Shown piece after piece: positions 33,548-43,928 of a DNA stretch of 64,000 nt. Under the pieces are notes generated by a model, which was not told the origin of the DNA, ran no database searches, and saw nothing but the letters and a program-made list of their open reading frames with translations. Source of the stretch: Sphingomonas glaciei. Its GTDB lineage: Bacteria; Pseudomonadota; Alphaproteobacteria; Sphingomonadales; Sphingomonadaceae. A program made the position numbers and the translations under genes. The stretch is from assembly GCF_023380025.1 (NCBI RefSeq), contig NZ_CP097253.1, positions 1,612,001 to 1,676,000 of the forward strand. The letters are read 5' to 3'. The stretch's first letter is position 1, and the number at the start of each line of letters is the position of its first letter.

Positions 33548-34612
33548 ATGCTTTATTCAAGGCTCGGCACGTCCGGCCTGATCGTCTCGCGCCTGAGTCT
33601 CGGGACGATGACCTTCGGCACCGGCGGCGGCAATCAGGCCATTGCCAAGACCGACCCGACCGCAGCCGGTCGGATCCTCGACCGGGCGATCGACGCCGGG
33701 GTCAATTTCATCGACACCGCCGACGTCTATTCCGAGGGCCAGTCGGAAGAGATGCTCGGCCAGCTGATCCGCGACAAGCGCAAGGATCTGGTGGTCGCGA
33801 CCAAGGCCGGGTGGCGCAGCGGCAAGCCGCTCCATCGCAGCGGACTGTCGGCGGCCCATCTTCACGCGTCGATCGATGAAAGCCTGGCCCGGCTCGGCAC
33901 TGACTATACCGACGTCTACATCGCCCACCGCAACGACGATCAGACCCCGCTCGAGGAGACGTTGCAGGCGCTCGACGCGATCGTGCGCTCGGGCAAAGCG
34001 CGCTACCTTGGCGTGTCTAACTGGGCGCCGTGGAAGGTCGCCGCCGCGCTCGAGCTGCAGCGCGCCAATGGCTGGGTGCCGTTCACCCACGTCCAGATGA
34101 TGTACCACCTGCTCGGACGCGGCATCGAGCAGGAGATGACCGGGATGCTGGCGCATTACGGGCTCGGCCTGACCGCATGGAGCCCGCTGGCGGGCGGTTT
34201 CCTGTCAGGCAAATACACCCGCGAGAACCTCGCCGACCCGAACTTCCGCTTGTCGGGCTTCGACATGATCCCTTTCGACAAGGAGCATGGTTTCGCCCTG
34301 GTCGAGCAGATGCGCGGCATCGCCGATGCGCACGGCGTCAGCGTGGCGCAGGTCGCGCTGGCCTGGCTGCTTTCTAAGCCAGCGGTGTCGAGCGTCATTG
34401 TCGGCGCGTCGAAGATCGAGCAGATTGACGACAATCTCGCCGCGGCGGACCTGGCGCTCAGCGCTGACGAGCTCGCCGCACTCGACAAGGCGACCGCGCC
34501 CAAGCCCGATTACCCGGCCTGGGTGACCCGCGTCGTCGACCAGCCCATCACTAACGCCCTCGCCGCCAAGCCTGGCGAGCGCCCGACTCTCGAGGCCCCC
34601 AACGTCGTATGA
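33548..34612 (+). CDS. Aldo/keto reductase
   Basis: 354 residues of a TIM-barrel AKR (YhdN/Tas/AKR11-13-like). It starts after AAAGGA. The catalytic Asp and Tyr are in [18 protein letters not shown], the Lys in VVATKAGWR and the His in [13 protein letters not shown]-binding residues are in the [16 protein letters not shown] segment. The physiological substrate is not known. It sits between hslV and hslU, and its stop overlaps the hslU start (ATGA), so it is probably co-transcribed with the protease. Confidence 0.88.
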   Translation: MLYSRLGTSGLIVSRLSLGTMTFGTGGGNQAIAKTDPTAAGRILDRAIDAGVNFIDTADVYSEGQSEEMLGQLIRDKRKDLVVATKAGWRSGKPLHRSGLSAAHLHASIDESLARLGTDYTDVYIAHRNDDQTPLEETLQALDAIVRSGKARYLGVSNWAPWKVAAALELQRANGWVPFTHVQMMYHLLGRGIEQEMTGMLAHYGLGLTAWSPLAGGFLSGKYTRENLADPNFRLSGFDMIPFDKEHGFALVEQMRGIADAHGVSVAQVALAWLLSKPAVSSVIVGASKIEQIDDNLAAADLALSADELAALDKATAPKPDYPAWVTRVVDQPITNALAAKPGERPTLEAPNVV

Positions 34613-35907
34613 ACGAGAACCTGACTCCCAAAACAATTGTCGCTGCGCTGGACGATCACATCATCGGCCAGACCGATGCCAAGCGCGCGGTTGCCGTGGC
34701 GCTCCGCAATCGCTGGCGGCGTCAGCAGCTGGGTGACGAACTGCGCGACGAGGTCACGCCCAAGAACATCCTGATGATCGGGCCGACCGGGTGCGGCAAG
34801 ACAGAGATCAGCCGCCGCCTGGCGAAGCTGGCCGACGCGCCGTTCGTCAAGGTCGAAGCGACCAAGTTCACCGAGGTCGGCTACGTCGGCCGCGACGTCG
34901 AGCAGATCGCCCGCGACCTGGTCGAGGAAGCCGTCCGCCTAGAGAAGGAACGCCGCCGCGAGCGCGTCCGACAAGCCGCCGAGGAGGCGGCGATGGAGCG
35001 GCTGCTCGACGCACTGACCGGCAAGGGTTCCAGCGAGGCGACCCGCGCCTCCTTCCGCCAGCGCTTCGCCGACGGCAGCCTCGACAGCGCCGAAGTCGAG
35101 ATCGAGGTGACCGAAGCGCCCTCCGCGCCATTCGATCTGCCGGGCCAGGGTGGCATCGGGATGATCAACATCAGCGAGATGATGAGCAAGGCGATGGGCG
35201 GCGCCCCCAAGAAGCGGCGCAAGCTCAAGGTTCCTGCCGCCTTTGCCAAGCTGACAGACGAAGAGGCCGACAAGCGTCTCGACCAGGACGACGTGACCCG
35301 CGCCGCGCTGGCCGATGCGGAAGCGAACGGCATCGTGTTCCTGGACGAGATCGACAAGATCGCGGTCAGCGACGTGCGCGGCGGCTCGGTCAGCCGCGAG
35401 GGTGTGCAGCGCGACCTGCTGCCGCTGATCGAGGGCACCACCGTTGCGACCAAGTACGGGCCGCTCAAGACCGACCACATATTGTTCATCGCGTCAGGCG
35501 CGTTCCACGTCGCCAAGCCGTCCGACCTGCTTCCCGAGCTCCAGGGCCGCCTGCCGATCCGGGTCGAGTTGAAGGCGCTGACCGAAGATGACTTCGTACG
35601 GATCCTGTCGGCGACCCGGGCCAGCCTGACCGAGCAATATCGGGCCCTGCTGGCGACCGAGGAAGTGACCATCGAGTTCGCCGAGGACGGCATCCGCGCG
35701 CTGGCCCGGATCGCGGCGGAGGTGAACGAGAGCATCGAGAATATCGGTGCCCGCCGCCTCCAGACGGTGATGGAGAAGCTGCTCGAGACCATCAGCTTCG
35801 AGGCCGAGGATCGCCGCGGCGAAAGCCTGATGGTGGACGCCGCCTTCGTCGAAGCGCAGCTCAGCGACCTCGCCCGCAACACCGACCTATCGCGCTACGT
35901 CCTCTAG
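34609..35907 (+). CDS. hslU: ATP-dependent protease ATPase subunit HslU
   Basis: 432 residues, AAA+ unfoldase. Walker A is GPTGCGKTE, the pore loop is in [18 protein letters not shown], and Walker B is [11 protein letters not shown]. The sensor and C-terminal segments run from [22 protein letters not shown] to the terminal DLSRYVL tail that docks into HslV. The intermediate (I) domain lies around residues 110-230. Its 3' end overlaps the 3' end of the convergent DUF2459 gene by 21 bp. Confidence 0.95.
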   Translation: MNENLTPKTIVAALDDHIIGQTDAKRAVAVALRNRWRRQQLGDELRDEVTPKNILMIGPTGCGKTEISRRLAKLADAPFVKVEATKFTEVGYVGRDVEQIARDLVEEAVRLEKERRRERVRQAAEEAAMERLLDALTGKGSSEATRASFRQRFADGSLDSAEVEIEVTEAPSAPFDLPGQGGIGMINISEMMSKAMGGAPKKRRKLKVPAAFAKLTDEEADKRLDQDDVTRAALADAEANGIVFLDEIDKIAVSDVRGGSVSREGVQRDLLPLIEGTTVATKYGPLKTDHILFIASGAFHVAKPSDLLPELQGRLPIRVELKALTEDDFVRILSATRASLTEQYRALLATEEVTIEFAEDGIRALARIAAEVNESIENIGARRLQTVMEKLLETISFEAEDRRGESLMVDAAFVEAQLSDLARNTDLSRYVL

Positions 35908-36588
35908 CTCGACCCGGCGGTAGCGCCACATAAGTCCGGTCGCGAACGGGGTCCAAGCGCTGGTCTTCACCCCGGCGAGCCTGAGCCGGTCCGCCACCCA
36001 CTGGTTGCAGGTCTGCACCGCGCTGGCCCTCCCCCGCGCCTCATAGAAGGCGTCGTCGGGACCATAGCCCGGATGATCGATGCGCCGCGGCTGGCCGTCG
36101 AACTCGGCCCTGATCGCCGACCACAATCGGCGATATTCCTCCGGCCGCAACCGGATCGCCCTAAGTTCGAACCCGGGCTTGGCGGTCTGGTCGACGTGCA
36201 GCACCCGCTCTCCACTGCTCAGCGCCGCCCAAACGGTGCGGGGCGTGAGATCGCCCCAGGTCGGCGTCTCCAGATAGACCCGCCGCTCTCCCGCACCGAA
36301 GCCGTACCAGCGGACAGGCAGGGGCGGGTCCGCCACATCGCTCGGGGGCAGCACAGTGCTCCAATCCAGGCCCTGCGCGCGCGCGGGCATGACGATGTCC
36401 ACGTGGATACCATTGGAGCGCAGGTAGATTGTGGTGCCTTCCGCTGGCTCCTGCCAACCGCGATTGACCGGCAGCAGGCTCCCAGCCACCGCAGCGAGCA
36501 GATAGGCGAGCGGAAGAGCGGCAAGCGCGAGCCAAAGTCGCCTCCCCAGGCCCCTTTTACGGCCTCGCCGCTTTGCCCCTCGTGTCAC
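35887..36588 (-). CDS. DUF2459 / TIGR02117 family membrane-anchored protein
   Basis: About 233 residues from GTG 36588, which has AGGG at good spacing; a TTG at 36597 is the alternative. A basic N-terminus and one membrane segment ([19 protein letters not shown]) are followed by a periplasmic domain with [29 protein letters not shown] and [16 protein letters not shown]. The TCNQW Cys and the early His suggest a Cys-His hydrolase-like site, but no activity is established for the family. It is convergent with hslU. Confidence 0.78.
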   Translation of the reverse strand: MTRGAKRRGRKRGLGRRLWLALAALPLAYLLAAVAGSLLPVNRGWQEPAEGTTIYLRSNGIHVDIVMPARAQGLDWSTVLPPSDVADPPLPVRWYGFGAGERRVYLETPTWGDLTPRTVWAALSSGERVLHVDQTAKPGFELRAIRLRPEEYRRLWSAIRAEFDGQPRRIDHPGYGPDDAFYEARGRASAVQTCNQWVADRLRLAGVKTSAWTPFATGLMWRYRRVELEDVAR

Positions 36589-36670
36589 TGCGGCCAAACC
36601 CTGCCTTGCCTAATCGGTCCACCCCAACTATCTGCGCCGCACGTCGCCTGCTAGCCAGCGCGGCACCGGT

Positions 36671-36747
36671 CGGGGCGTAGCGCAGCCTGGTAGCGCATCA
36701 CACTGGGGGTGTGGGGGTCGCAGGTTCGAATCCTGTCGCCCCGACCA
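36671..36747 (+). tRNA. tRNA-Pro (GGG anticodon)
   Basis: A 77-nt cloverleaf. The acceptor CGGGGCG pairs with CGCCCCG. The D arm is GCGC/GCGC. The anticodon stem TCACA/TGTGG has loop CTGGGGG (anticodon GGG), and the T arm is GCAGG-TTCGAAT-CCTGT. The 3' CCA is encoded. It lies 39 bp upstream of yajC. Confidence 0.95.
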
Positions 36748-36785
36748 TTTTTCTTCCTTGAAGCAGGAAAAGAGCCGCGACGCCG

Positions 36786-37127
36786 ATGCCCGAGTTGAGC
36801 CTGACCCTCGCAGCCGCAGCGCCTGGAGCGCCGGGCGGTGCCGCTGCCTTCATCATGCAGATCTTCCCGTTCCTGCTGATCTTCGTGATCTTCTACTTCC
36901 TGATGATCCGGCCCCAGCAGAAGAAGGTGCGCGAGCACCAGACCATGATCGGTGCGGTCAAGAAGGGTGACGAGGTGATCACCGCCGGTGGCATCCGTGG
37001 CCGCGTGACCCGCGTCGTCGACGAGCGCGAAGTCGAAGTCGAGATCGCACAGGGCGTGAGAGTCCGCGTGGTCCGCTCGACCCTGTCGCAGGTGCTCAAC
37101 CAGACGCCCAAGGGCGCGAACGACTGA
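36786..37127 (+). CDS. yajC: Preprotein translocase accessory subunit YajC
   Basis: 113 residues. One membrane helix ([20 protein letters not shown]) is followed by the YajC signature [36 protein letters not shown]. It associates with SecDF-YidC at the inner membrane. It is the first gene of yajC-secD-secF, the standard order. Its stop overlaps the secD ATG by one base (TGATG). Confidence 0.94.
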   Translation: MPELSLTLAAAAPGAPGGAAAFIMQIFPFLLIFVIFYFLMIRPQQKKVREHQTMIGAVKKGDEVITAGGIRGRVTRVVDEREVEVEIAQGVRVRVVRSTLSQVLNQTPKGAND

Positions 37128-38719
37128 TGTTCGACCTCCCGCGGTGGAAGATCTGGGGGATCTTTCTGGCGATCGCGCTGGGCATCGCCTTCGCTATCCC
37201 GAGCTTTTTCCCCAAGAGCCAGGTCGCGACTTGGCCTAGCTTCGTCCCGCGCACCCAGATCGCGCTCGGCCTCGACCTTGCCGGCGGCAGCCAGCTGCTC
37301 CTCGAAGCCGACCTTGCCGACGCCGAGAAACAGCGCCTCGCGGCGATGGAGGACAGCGTCTCGCAGGAACTGCGCCGCGCCCCCCGCATCCAGGCCGGGG
37401 ACATCTCGACCTCGGGCGGTCGGATCAATTTCATCCTGCGCGATCCGACCCAGCTCGACGCCGCGGTTGAGCGCCTGCGCACCCTTACCGCCGGGGTCGG
37501 CCTGACCGGCACGCGGACCTGGAACGTCAGCACCGCCGACGGCAACCGGGTCATCATGACCCCCACGCCCGAAGGCGCCCAGCAGGCGGTCAAGGACGCC
37601 ATGACCGTCGCCCGCGACGTGGTGCGCCGCCGGATCGACCCGTCGGGTACCCGCGAGGTCACCGTCATCAATCAGGGCGCGAACCGTATCCTGGTGCAGG
37701 TGCCGGGTGTTGACGATCCCGAGGCGCTGAAGCGCCTGATCGGCCAGACCGCCCGCCTCGAATTCAAGTTGGTCGACCAGCGCGCCGACCAGAACCAGGT
37801 CGCCCAGGGCCGCGCGCCCGCTGGGAGCCAGGTCCTTCCGATGATCGACGGCTCCGGCGCGATCGCGGTCCAGCGGCGGGCGATGGTGTCGGGCGAGAAT
37901 GTCAGCCAGGCGACTCAGGCGTTTGACCAGCAGACCGGCGCACCGGTCGTAACCATCCGCTTCGACACCGCGGGTGCCCGCCGGTTCGCGCGCGCCACGA
38001 CGGAAAACGTCAACAAGCCGTTCGCGATCATCCTCGACAACAAGGTGCTGTCCGCCCCCAACATCAACGAGCCGATCATCGGCGGCACTGCGCAGATCAG
38101 TGGTAACTTCACCGTTGAAACCGCCAGCGAACTCGCCGTGGCATTGTCGTCGGGCAAGCTGCCGGTGAAGCTCGACGTGATCGAGGAGCGCACCGTCTCG
38201 GCCGAGCTCGGACGCGACTCGATCGAGAAGGGCCTGATCGCCTCGGCTGCCGCGGTTCTGGCCGTGATGATCTTCATGATCGTCACCTACGGCCGGTTCG
38301 GGGTCTATGCGAACATCGCGCTGCTGGTGAATGCGTTCATGATCCTCGCGATCATGGGGATCTTCGGCTCCGCGCTGACCCTGCCCGGTATCGCCGGCTT
38401 CGTGCTGACCATCGGTGCGGCGGTGGACGCCAACGTGCTGATCAACGAGCGCATTCGCGAAGAACAGAAACGTGGTCGCAAGCTGCTCGACGCGATCGAC
38501 ACCGGCTACAAGGAGGCGTCGACCGCCATCTTCGATGCGAACATCACCAACACCATCGCCGCCGCGCTGATGTGGTATTTCGGCTCGGGCCCGGTGCGCG
38601 GCTTCGCCATCGTGCTGCTGATCGGCATCATCACGTCCGTATTCACCGCGGTGAACTTCACCCGCCTGCTGGTCGCCCTGTGGGTGCGCGCCAAGCGGCC
38701 GCGCGAACTGCATATCTGA
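37127..38719 (+). CDS. secD: Protein translocase subunit SecD
   Basis: 530 residues. TM1 near the N-terminus is followed by LGLDLAGGSQLLLEAD, a large periplasmic P1 domain with FDTAGARRFARATTENVNKPFAIILDNKV, and the five-helix C-terminal block containing GAAVDANVLINERIREE and ITNTIAAALMWYFGSGPVRGFA. It uses the proton motive force with SecF to complete protein export. The spacing to secF is 10 bp. Confidence 0.95.
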   Translation: MFDLPRWKIWGIFLAIALGIAFAIPSFFPKSQVATWPSFVPRTQIALGLDLAGGSQLLLEADLADAEKQRLAAMEDSVSQELRRAPRIQAGDISTSGGRINFILRDPTQLDAAVERLRTLTAGVGLTGTRTWNVSTADGNRVIMTPTPEGAQQAVKDAMTVARDVVRRRIDPSGTREVTVINQGANRILVQVPGVDDPEALKRLIGQTARLEFKLVDQRADQNQVAQGRAPAGSQVLPMIDGSGAIAVQRRAMVSGENVSQATQAFDQQTGAPVVTIRFDTAGARRFARATTENVNKPFAIILDNKVLSAPNINEPIIGGTAQISGNFTVETASELAVALSSGKLPVKLDVIEERTVSAELGRDSIEKGLIASAAAVLAVMIFMIVTYGRFGVYANIALLVNAFMILAIMGIFGSALTLPGIAGFVLTIGAAVDANVLINERIREEQKRGRKLLDAIDTGYKEASTAIFDANITNTIAAALMWYFGSGPVRGFAIVLLIGIITSVFTAVNFTRLLVALWVRAKRPRELHI

Positions 38720-38729
38720 GGCCGATGCC

Positions 38730-39692
38730 ATGAAGCTGCTGAAGCTCGTCCCCGACAACACCAACATCGACTTCATGAAGGTGCGCAATATCGCCCTTAT
38801 CCTGTCGATCCTGGTGACGGTCGCCAGCCTTGCGCTGGTCGGCATCCGCGGGCTCAACCTGGGCGTCGATTTCATCGGCGGGCAGGTGGTCCGGACCACC
38901 TTTGCGCAGCCGGTCGGGATCGAGGACCTGCGGAGCCGCGTCGATGCATTGGACGTCGGTGAAGCCAGCATTCAGGAATTCGGCGACGGCAAGACCTACC
39001 AGATCCGCCTGCCCCGTCCCGACGGCCCCGAATCGCAGGCCGCCGCGATCACCGGGAAGGTCCGGACCATGCTCCAGACGAACTATCCGGGAGTCACGGT
39101 CGGCGCCGCCGAAGCGGTATCGGGCAAGGTTTCCGACGAACTCGCGCGCGACGGCTTCTTGGCGATCACGCTCGCCATGCTCGGCGTCGCCATCTACATC
39201 TGGTTCCGGTTCGAATGGCAATTCGGCGTCGGCGCCCTCGTCACCCTCGGCCACGACGTCGCGCTGATCCTCGGCTTCTTCGCGCTGACCCAGTTGCAGG
39301 TCGACCTCAATATCGTCGCCGCCTTCCTCGCGGTGGTCGGCTATTCGCTCAACGACACCGTGGTGATCTACGACCGCATCCGCGAGAACCTTCGCAAGTA
39401 TCGCAAGATGCAGATCGTGCCGATGCTCAACCTGTCGCTGAACGAGACGCTGTCGCGGACAATCGTCACCTCGGGTTCGATCATGCTGGCGTTGGCGACC
39501 CTGCTGATCTTCGGCCCGGACGTGATCTTCGGCCTCACCGCCGCGATCCTGCTCGGCACCTTCATCGGCACCTATTCGTCGATCTACATCTCGGCCCCGA
39601 TCTTGGTCTGGCTCGGGATCAAGCCCGACAGCTTCCTCAAGGTCGAGGACAAGGCGCCGAACCTGGCGGGCAGCGACGGAGCGGTGGTGTAA
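38730..39692 (+). CDS. secF: Protein translocase subunit SecF
   Basis: 320 residues with six membrane segments. LNLGVDFIGGQVV is the SecF signature after TM1, and GYSLNDTVVIYDRIRENLRKYRKM is the conserved TM4-5 block. The C-terminal tail is hydrophilic. It is the partner of SecD in the translocase motor. Confidence 0.95.
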   Translation: MKLLKLVPDNTNIDFMKVRNIALILSILVTVASLALVGIRGLNLGVDFIGGQVVRTTFAQPVGIEDLRSRVDALDVGEASIQEFGDGKTYQIRLPRPDGPESQAAAITGKVRTMLQTNYPGVTVGAAEAVSGKVSDELARDGFLAITLAMLGVAIYIWFRFEWQFGVGALVTLGHDVALILGFFALTQLQVDLNIVAAFLAVVGYSLNDTVVIYDRIRENLRKYRKMQIVPMLNLSLNETLSRTIVTSGSIMLALATLLIFGPDVIFGLTAAILLGTFIGTYSSIYISAPILVWLGIKPDSFLKVEDKAPNLAGSDGAVV

Positions 39693-39760
39693 GGAGCGGT
39701 TCAGCCGCCCTCCCCCATCAGCGCTTGGCCTCCCTCCCCGACTGCCCTAGAAGGCCGCCC

Positions 39761-40555
39761 ATGCCCAAGACCAATCGCCTCCTTCTTCTCGCGCTGAGTG
39801 TCGCGGTGGTCCTCCCCGCCGCCGGCTGTGCCCGTAACCGCGCCAAGTCCGACACCGCCTATGTCGCGCGCGACGTCAACACGCTGTACGCGCTGGCCAA
39901 GGGCCGGCTCGACAAGGGCGACTACACCACCGCCGCCAAGACCTTCGACGAGGTCGAGCGCCAGCATCCCTATTCGGTCTGGGCCCGCCGCGCCCAGCTG
40001 ATGAGCGCCTTCAGCTATTATATGGCGAAGACCTATCCCGACGCGATCAGCTCGGCCCAGCGCTTCCTGACCATCCATCCGGGCAACAAGGACGCGCCCT
40101 ACGCGAACTATCTGATCGCGATGAGCTATTACAACCAGATTGCCGACGTCACGCGCGACCAGAAGATCACCACCCAGGCGAGCGATTCCTTCCAGGAACT
40201 GATCCGCCGCTATCCCGAAAGCCGCTATGCCGCCGATGCGCGGTTGAAGCAGGATCTGATCAACGATCAGCTGGCCGGCAAGGAAATGGAAGTCGGTCGC
40301 TATTATCAGCGCTCGGGCAACTGGCTGGCGAGCGTCAATCGCTTCCGCGAAGTGGTCGACAAGTATCAGACCACCACCCACGCCCCCGAGGCGCTGATGC
40401 GGCTGACCGAAAGCTACCTCGCGCTCGGCACCCCGGACGAGGCGGTCAAGTCGGCCGCGGTGCTCGGCCGCAACTACCCCGGGACGGTTTGGTACGAGCG
40501 CGCCTATGCGCTGATCCAGCGGCACGTCCCGAACGCACCGCGACAGGCGGCTTGA
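39761..40555 (+). CDS. bamD: Outer-membrane assembly lipoprotein BamD
   Basis: 264 residues from ATG 39761. The signal ends in LPAAGCARNR, so Cys is the lipidated residue. Five TPR-like repeats follow, with signature pieces LYALAKGRLDKGDYTTAAKTFDEVERQHPYSVWARRA and YEVGRYYQRSGNWLASVNRF-type helices. BamD is the essential lipoprotein that docks BamC/E and BamA for beta-barrel insertion. It lies 69 bp after secF and 20 bp before recN, the usual alphaproteobacterial neighbourhood. Confidence 0.93.
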   Translation: MPKTNRLLLLALSVAVVLPAAGCARNRAKSDTAYVARDVNTLYALAKGRLDKGDYTTAAKTFDEVERQHPYSVWARRAQLMSAFSYYMAKTYPDAISSAQRFLTIHPGNKDAPYANYLIAMSYYNQIADVTRDQKITTQASDSFQELIRRYPESRYAADARLKQDLINDQLAGKEMEVGRYYQRSGNWLASVNRFREVVDKYQTTTHAPEALMRLTESYLALGTPDEAVKSAAVLGRNYPGTVWYERAYALIQRHVPNAPRQAA

Positions 40556-40574
40556 GGACAGAAGCCGAGCCGAC

Positions 40575-42227
40575 ATGCTGAGGCAACTCGTCATCCGTGA
40601 CGTGGTGCTGATCGATCGGCTTACCCTCGACTTTGGCGACGGCTTGGGCGTGCTCACCGGCGAGACCGGGGCAGGCAAGTCGATCCTGCTCGATTCGCTC
40701 GGCCTGGCGATGGGCATGCGCGCCGACAGCGGGCTGGTCCGCTCGGGTCAGGATAGTGCCTCGGTCACGGCCGAGTTCGACCTTCAGGGTAGCCATCCCG
40801 CCCTTACCGTGGTCGAGGATGCCGGCATCGAGAGCGAGGCCGGCGAACCCCTGATCTTTCGCAGGACGTTGAAGGCCGACGGCGGAAGCCGCGCCTTTCT
40901 CGGCGGCGGCGCGGTCCCGGCGGCGGTGCTGCGCGAGGCGGCCGGCACATTGGTCGAGATCCACGGCCAGCACGATGATCGCGGCCTGCTCAATCCCAAG
41001 GGCCACCGCGCCCTGCTCGACAATTTCGGGCGGATCGACCTTGCGCCGGTCGCCAGAGCGTGGACCCGCCTCGCCGACCTGCGGAGCGAACTCGATGCGC
41101 TGCGGCGGGCGGCCGCCGACGCTGACCGCGACCGCGACTTCCTCGACCACAGCATCGATGAACTGGCCAAGCTCGGGCCCGAGGAGGGCGAGGAGCAGAG
41201 GCTGGCCGAAAAACGCGCCGCGATGAAGCAGTTCGCGCGGGTGCAGGACGATCTCGACGGCTTGGCAGGCCTGTTCACCGGCTCGGACGGCGGGCTGTCG
41301 CAACTGCGCCAGGCGGCGCGGCGGCTCGAGCGGGTCGCCGAGGCCCATCCGCTGCTGGCCGAGGCGCTGGGTGCGCTCGACCGGGCCCTGGTAGAGGGCG
41401 GTGAGGCGGAAGAGAAAGTGATCGCCGCGCAGCGCGACCTCGCTTTCTCCCCCGAGGAGCTGGACGAGGCCGAAGCGCGCCTGTTCGAGCTTCGTGGCCT
41501 CGCCCGCAAGCACCGGGTCGAACCCGACCAACTGGCCGAACTGCTCGACCGGATGCGCGACCAGCGGCAGGCGGTCGATGCCGGGGAAAGCCGGATCGCC
41601 GAGCTGGAAAGGGCATTGGCGGTCGCGCAGAGCGATTTCACGGCTGCGAGCGAGGCGCTGACCGCGGCCCGGGTCGTTGCAGCGAGTCGGCTGGATGCGG
41701 CGGTTGAGGCCGAACTTGCGCCGCTCAAGCTGGAAGCCGCGCGTTTCCGCACTGTGGTGGCGGCGGGCGATCCCGGCGTTTCAGGCAGCGACCGGGTCGA
41801 ATTCGAGGTCTCGACCAATCCTGGCGCCCCGTTCGGCGCCTTGACCAAGATTGCATCGGGCGGCGAATTGTCCCGCTTCATTCTGGCGCTCAAGGTCGCG
41901 CTGGCGGAAGAAGGCGGCGCGTCGACCATGATCTTCGACGAGATCGATCGCGGGGTCGGCGGCGCGGTAGCGAGCGCGATCGGCGAGCGGCTGGCCCGCC
42001 TGGCCACCCGCAGCCAGTTGCTGGTCGTGACCCACAGCCCGCAGGTCGCGGCGCGGGCGAGCCGCCATTACCGGATCGAGAAGAGCCACGGCGACGAGGG
42101 AACGCGCACCACCGTCCGCCTGCTCGACGCCGACGAGCGGCGCGAGGAGATCGCGCGGATGCTGTCGGGTGCGGCGGTCACCGAGGAAGCGCGCGCCCAG
42201 GCCGCGCGCCTGCTCGAAACCGCCTGA
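40575..42227 (+). CDS. recN: DNA repair protein RecN
   Basis: 550 residues, SMC-like ATPase. Walker A is TGETGAGKSILLDSLGLAMGMR. Long central coiled-coil helices span roughly 160-340. The C-terminal ABC signature is SGGELSRFILALKVAL and Walker B is STMIFDEIDRGVGG. RecN holds DNA ends and chromatids together in double-strand break repair. The 3' end is 4 bp from the stop of the convergent amidohydrolase gene. Confidence 0.94.
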   Translation: MLRQLVIRDVVLIDRLTLDFGDGLGVLTGETGAGKSILLDSLGLAMGMRADSGLVRSGQDSASVTAEFDLQGSHPALTVVEDAGIESEAGEPLIFRRTLKADGGSRAFLGGGAVPAAVLREAAGTLVEIHGQHDDRGLLNPKGHRALLDNFGRIDLAPVARAWTRLADLRSELDALRRAAADADRDRDFLDHSIDELAKLGPEEGEEQRLAEKRAAMKQFARVQDDLDGLAGLFTGSDGGLSQLRQAARRLERVAEAHPLLAEALGALDRALVEGGEAEEKVIAAQRDLAFSPEELDEAEARLFELRGLARKHRVEPDQLAELLDRMRDQRQAVDAGESRIAELERALAVAQSDFTAASEALTAARVVAASRLDAAVEAELAPLKLEAARFRTVVAAGDPGVSGSDRVEFEVSTNPGAPFGALTKIASGGELSRFILALKVALAEEGGASTMIFDEIDRGVGGAVASAIGERLARLATRSQLLVVTHSPQVAARASRHYRIEKSHGDEGTRTTVRLLDADERREEIARMLSGAAVTEEARAQAARLLETA

Positions 42228-42231
42228 AGGC

Positions 42232-43539
42232 TCAGTCGGCAGCCGTCAACTGCCGCCGCCCACCCATCTTGTAGACCTGCCCCCACTTCATCACGAACCC
42301 GACATTCTCGAGCAGGCGGATGTTGGCGAGCGGATCGCCTTCCACCGCCACGATATCGGCGTCCTTGCCCGCTTCGATCGTCCCGGCCACCGCCGATACG
42401 CCCAGCAGGTCGGCGGCATTCACCGTCGCCGCCTTGATCGCATCTGCCGGGGCCATGCCGTTCCTGACCATCAGCGCGAACTCCTCCGCATTCTTGCCGT
42501 GCGGGCTGACCGCGCTGTCGGTGCCGAAGGCGATCTCCACCCCTTCGCGGATCGCGCGGGCGAAGCTCTTTTCGGCGTTGCCCTTGGCCGCCGCCGCCTT
42601 TTCAAACTGGGCCGGGGTCAGCGCGCCGCGTTCACCGTCCTTGTAGGCGGCGGCAGGGGCGAGCAGCGTCGGCACGTAATAAGCGCCGGTCTGCTTGTAG
42701 AGGCGGAAGCTCTCGTCGTTGGCGAAGGTGCCATGCTCGATCGAACTGACCCCGGCCCGCAGCGCGGCGTTGATCCCGCTGGTGCCGTGGGCATGCGCCG
42801 CGACCTTGCGGTCGAACGAGCGGGCGGTATCGACCACCGCCTTCATCTCGTCGTCGGCCATCTGCTGGTTTAGTCCGCCAGCGACATTGCTGAGCACTCC
42901 GCCGGTAGCCGCGATCTTGACCACGTCGGCGCCGTCGCGGATCTGCTCGCGGGTGGCACGGCGGCAATCGTCGACGCCGTTGCAGACGTTGGTCTGATGA
43001 TCATGGCCGATCTCGGCCAGCTCGCGGTTGACGCCGTTGACCGGATCGCCGTGCCCGCCCGAGACCGAGATCATCCGCGCCGCCATGACGATGCTCGGCC
43101 CGACAAAGGCGCCGCTGTTGATCGCACCCTTGAGCGCGCGAATCGCGGGCGGGTCGCCGCCGAGGTCGCGGACGGTGGTGAAGCCGGCCGCCAGCGTCTT
43201 CTTGGCATTGGTCAGCGCGGTGTACGCCTCGTCCTCCTCGTTGCGGACCGGCGCCTGGAGCCGCGCCTGAAGCCGGTCGTCGAGGCCGCCGAGGTGGACA
43301 TGGCTGTCGATCAGGCCCGGCATCACCGTGCTGCTGCGAAGATTGACGACGCGGGCGCCGGGCACGTCCGCGAAGCCGCTGCGAACTTCGACAATCTTGC
43401 GGCCCTGGATAATGATCGAGGCATTGCGCTTGGGCGTCCGGCCGGGAACGTCGATCAGCGTGCCGGAGTGAATGACAATGACGGGCTGGGTGGTCTGCGC
43501 CGCCTGGACGATGGCGGCGACTGCGATAAGCGAAAACAT
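42232..43539 (-). CDS. Secreted metal-dependent amidohydrolase (imidazolonepropionase-like)
   Basis: 435 residues from ATG 43539, preceded by GGGGGA. A signal peptide (MFSLIAVAAIVQAAQ) is followed by an amidohydrolase TIM barrel: DSHVHLGG, the bridging Lys in VVKIAATGGV, then AHAHGTSG, SIEHGTF and FGTDSAVSPHG. This pattern is found in prolidase-like and Xaa-Arg/Lys dipeptidase amidohydrolases of the periplasm. The exact substrate is unknown; N-acyl amino acids or dipeptides are typical. Confidence 0.85.
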   Translation of the reverse strand: MFSLIAVAAIVQAAQTTQPVIVIHSGTLIDVPGRTPKRNASIIIQGRKIVEVRSGFADVPGARVVNLRSSTVMPGLIDSHVHLGGLDDRLQARLQAPVRNEEDEAYTALTNAKKTLAAGFTTVRDLGGDPPAIRALKGAINSGAFVGPSIVMAARMISVSGGHGDPVNGVNRELAEIGHDHQTNVCNGVDDCRRATREQIRDGADVVKIAATGGVLSNVAGGLNQQMADDEMKAVVDTARSFDRKVAAHAHGTSGINAALRAGVSSIEHGTFANDESFRLYKQTGAYYVPTLLAPAAAYKDGERGALTPAQFEKAAAAKGNAEKSFARAIREGVEIAFGTDSAVSPHGKNAEEFALMVRNGMAPADAIKAATVNAADLLGVSAVAGTIEAGKDADIVAVEGDPLANIRLLENVGFVMKWGQVYKMGGRRQLTAAD

Positions 43540-43568
43540 GATGGTCCCCCTGGAGAATTTTCCCCAGC

Positions 43569-43928
43569 TTAGCCCGGTGCCCGCTCCTGCCAATAGCGGA
43601 ATGCCTGTTGCTGCAGCTTGTCGATCAGGCGGTGCGCCTCGGGGCCGGTCCATTCGCCGGTGAAGCGATGCTTCTCCCAACTGCCGGTCCACCAGCCCTG
43701 GCCGGGCAAGCCGTCCGACTGGCGCACCACCAGCACCGCAAGCTCGGGCTCGCCATCGGCTTCGGCCGCATCATCGACCGCCGCGAGGGTCTTGCAAAGG
43801 GCCCGCATCCTGGGGCGGCTGAACGGGTGGCCGAGCCGTCCGAGCAGATCGGAATAGGTCAGGGGATGCCCGGCGGCCGCGGCGGCGAGGAGATGCTCGC
43901 GGACCGCCGCCGGATCGGCGATGCTCAC
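43569..43928 (-). CDS. Conserved hypothetical protein
   Basis: 119 residues with HPLTYSDLLGRLGHPFSRPRMRALCKTLAAVDDAA near the N-terminus and LAVLVVRQSDGLPGQGWWTG in the centre. The first part looks like a winged-helix or Lon-type helical module, and the rest is rich in Trp and Gly. Relatives are sometimes labelled ribose-phosphate pyrophosphokinase, but no PRPP-binding loop is visible, so that name is not used. Its start overlaps the upstream lipoprotein stop by 4 bp. Confidence 0.72.
   Translation of the reverse strand: MSIADPAAVREHLLAAAAAGHPLTYSDLLGRLGHPFSRPRMRALCKTLAAVDDAAEADGEPELAVLVVRQSDGLPGQGWWTGSWEKHRFTGEWTGPEAHRLIDKLQQQAFRYWQERAPG

Noticed and set aside
36893..38971. 692-codon minus-strand frame opposite secD
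   Set aside because: Antisense to a diagnostic SecD; no recognisable motif.
43569..43928. Ribose-phosphate pyrophosphokinase as the name for the 119-residue protein
   Set aside because: Far too short (the enzyme is about 310 residues) and no PRPP-binding loop.
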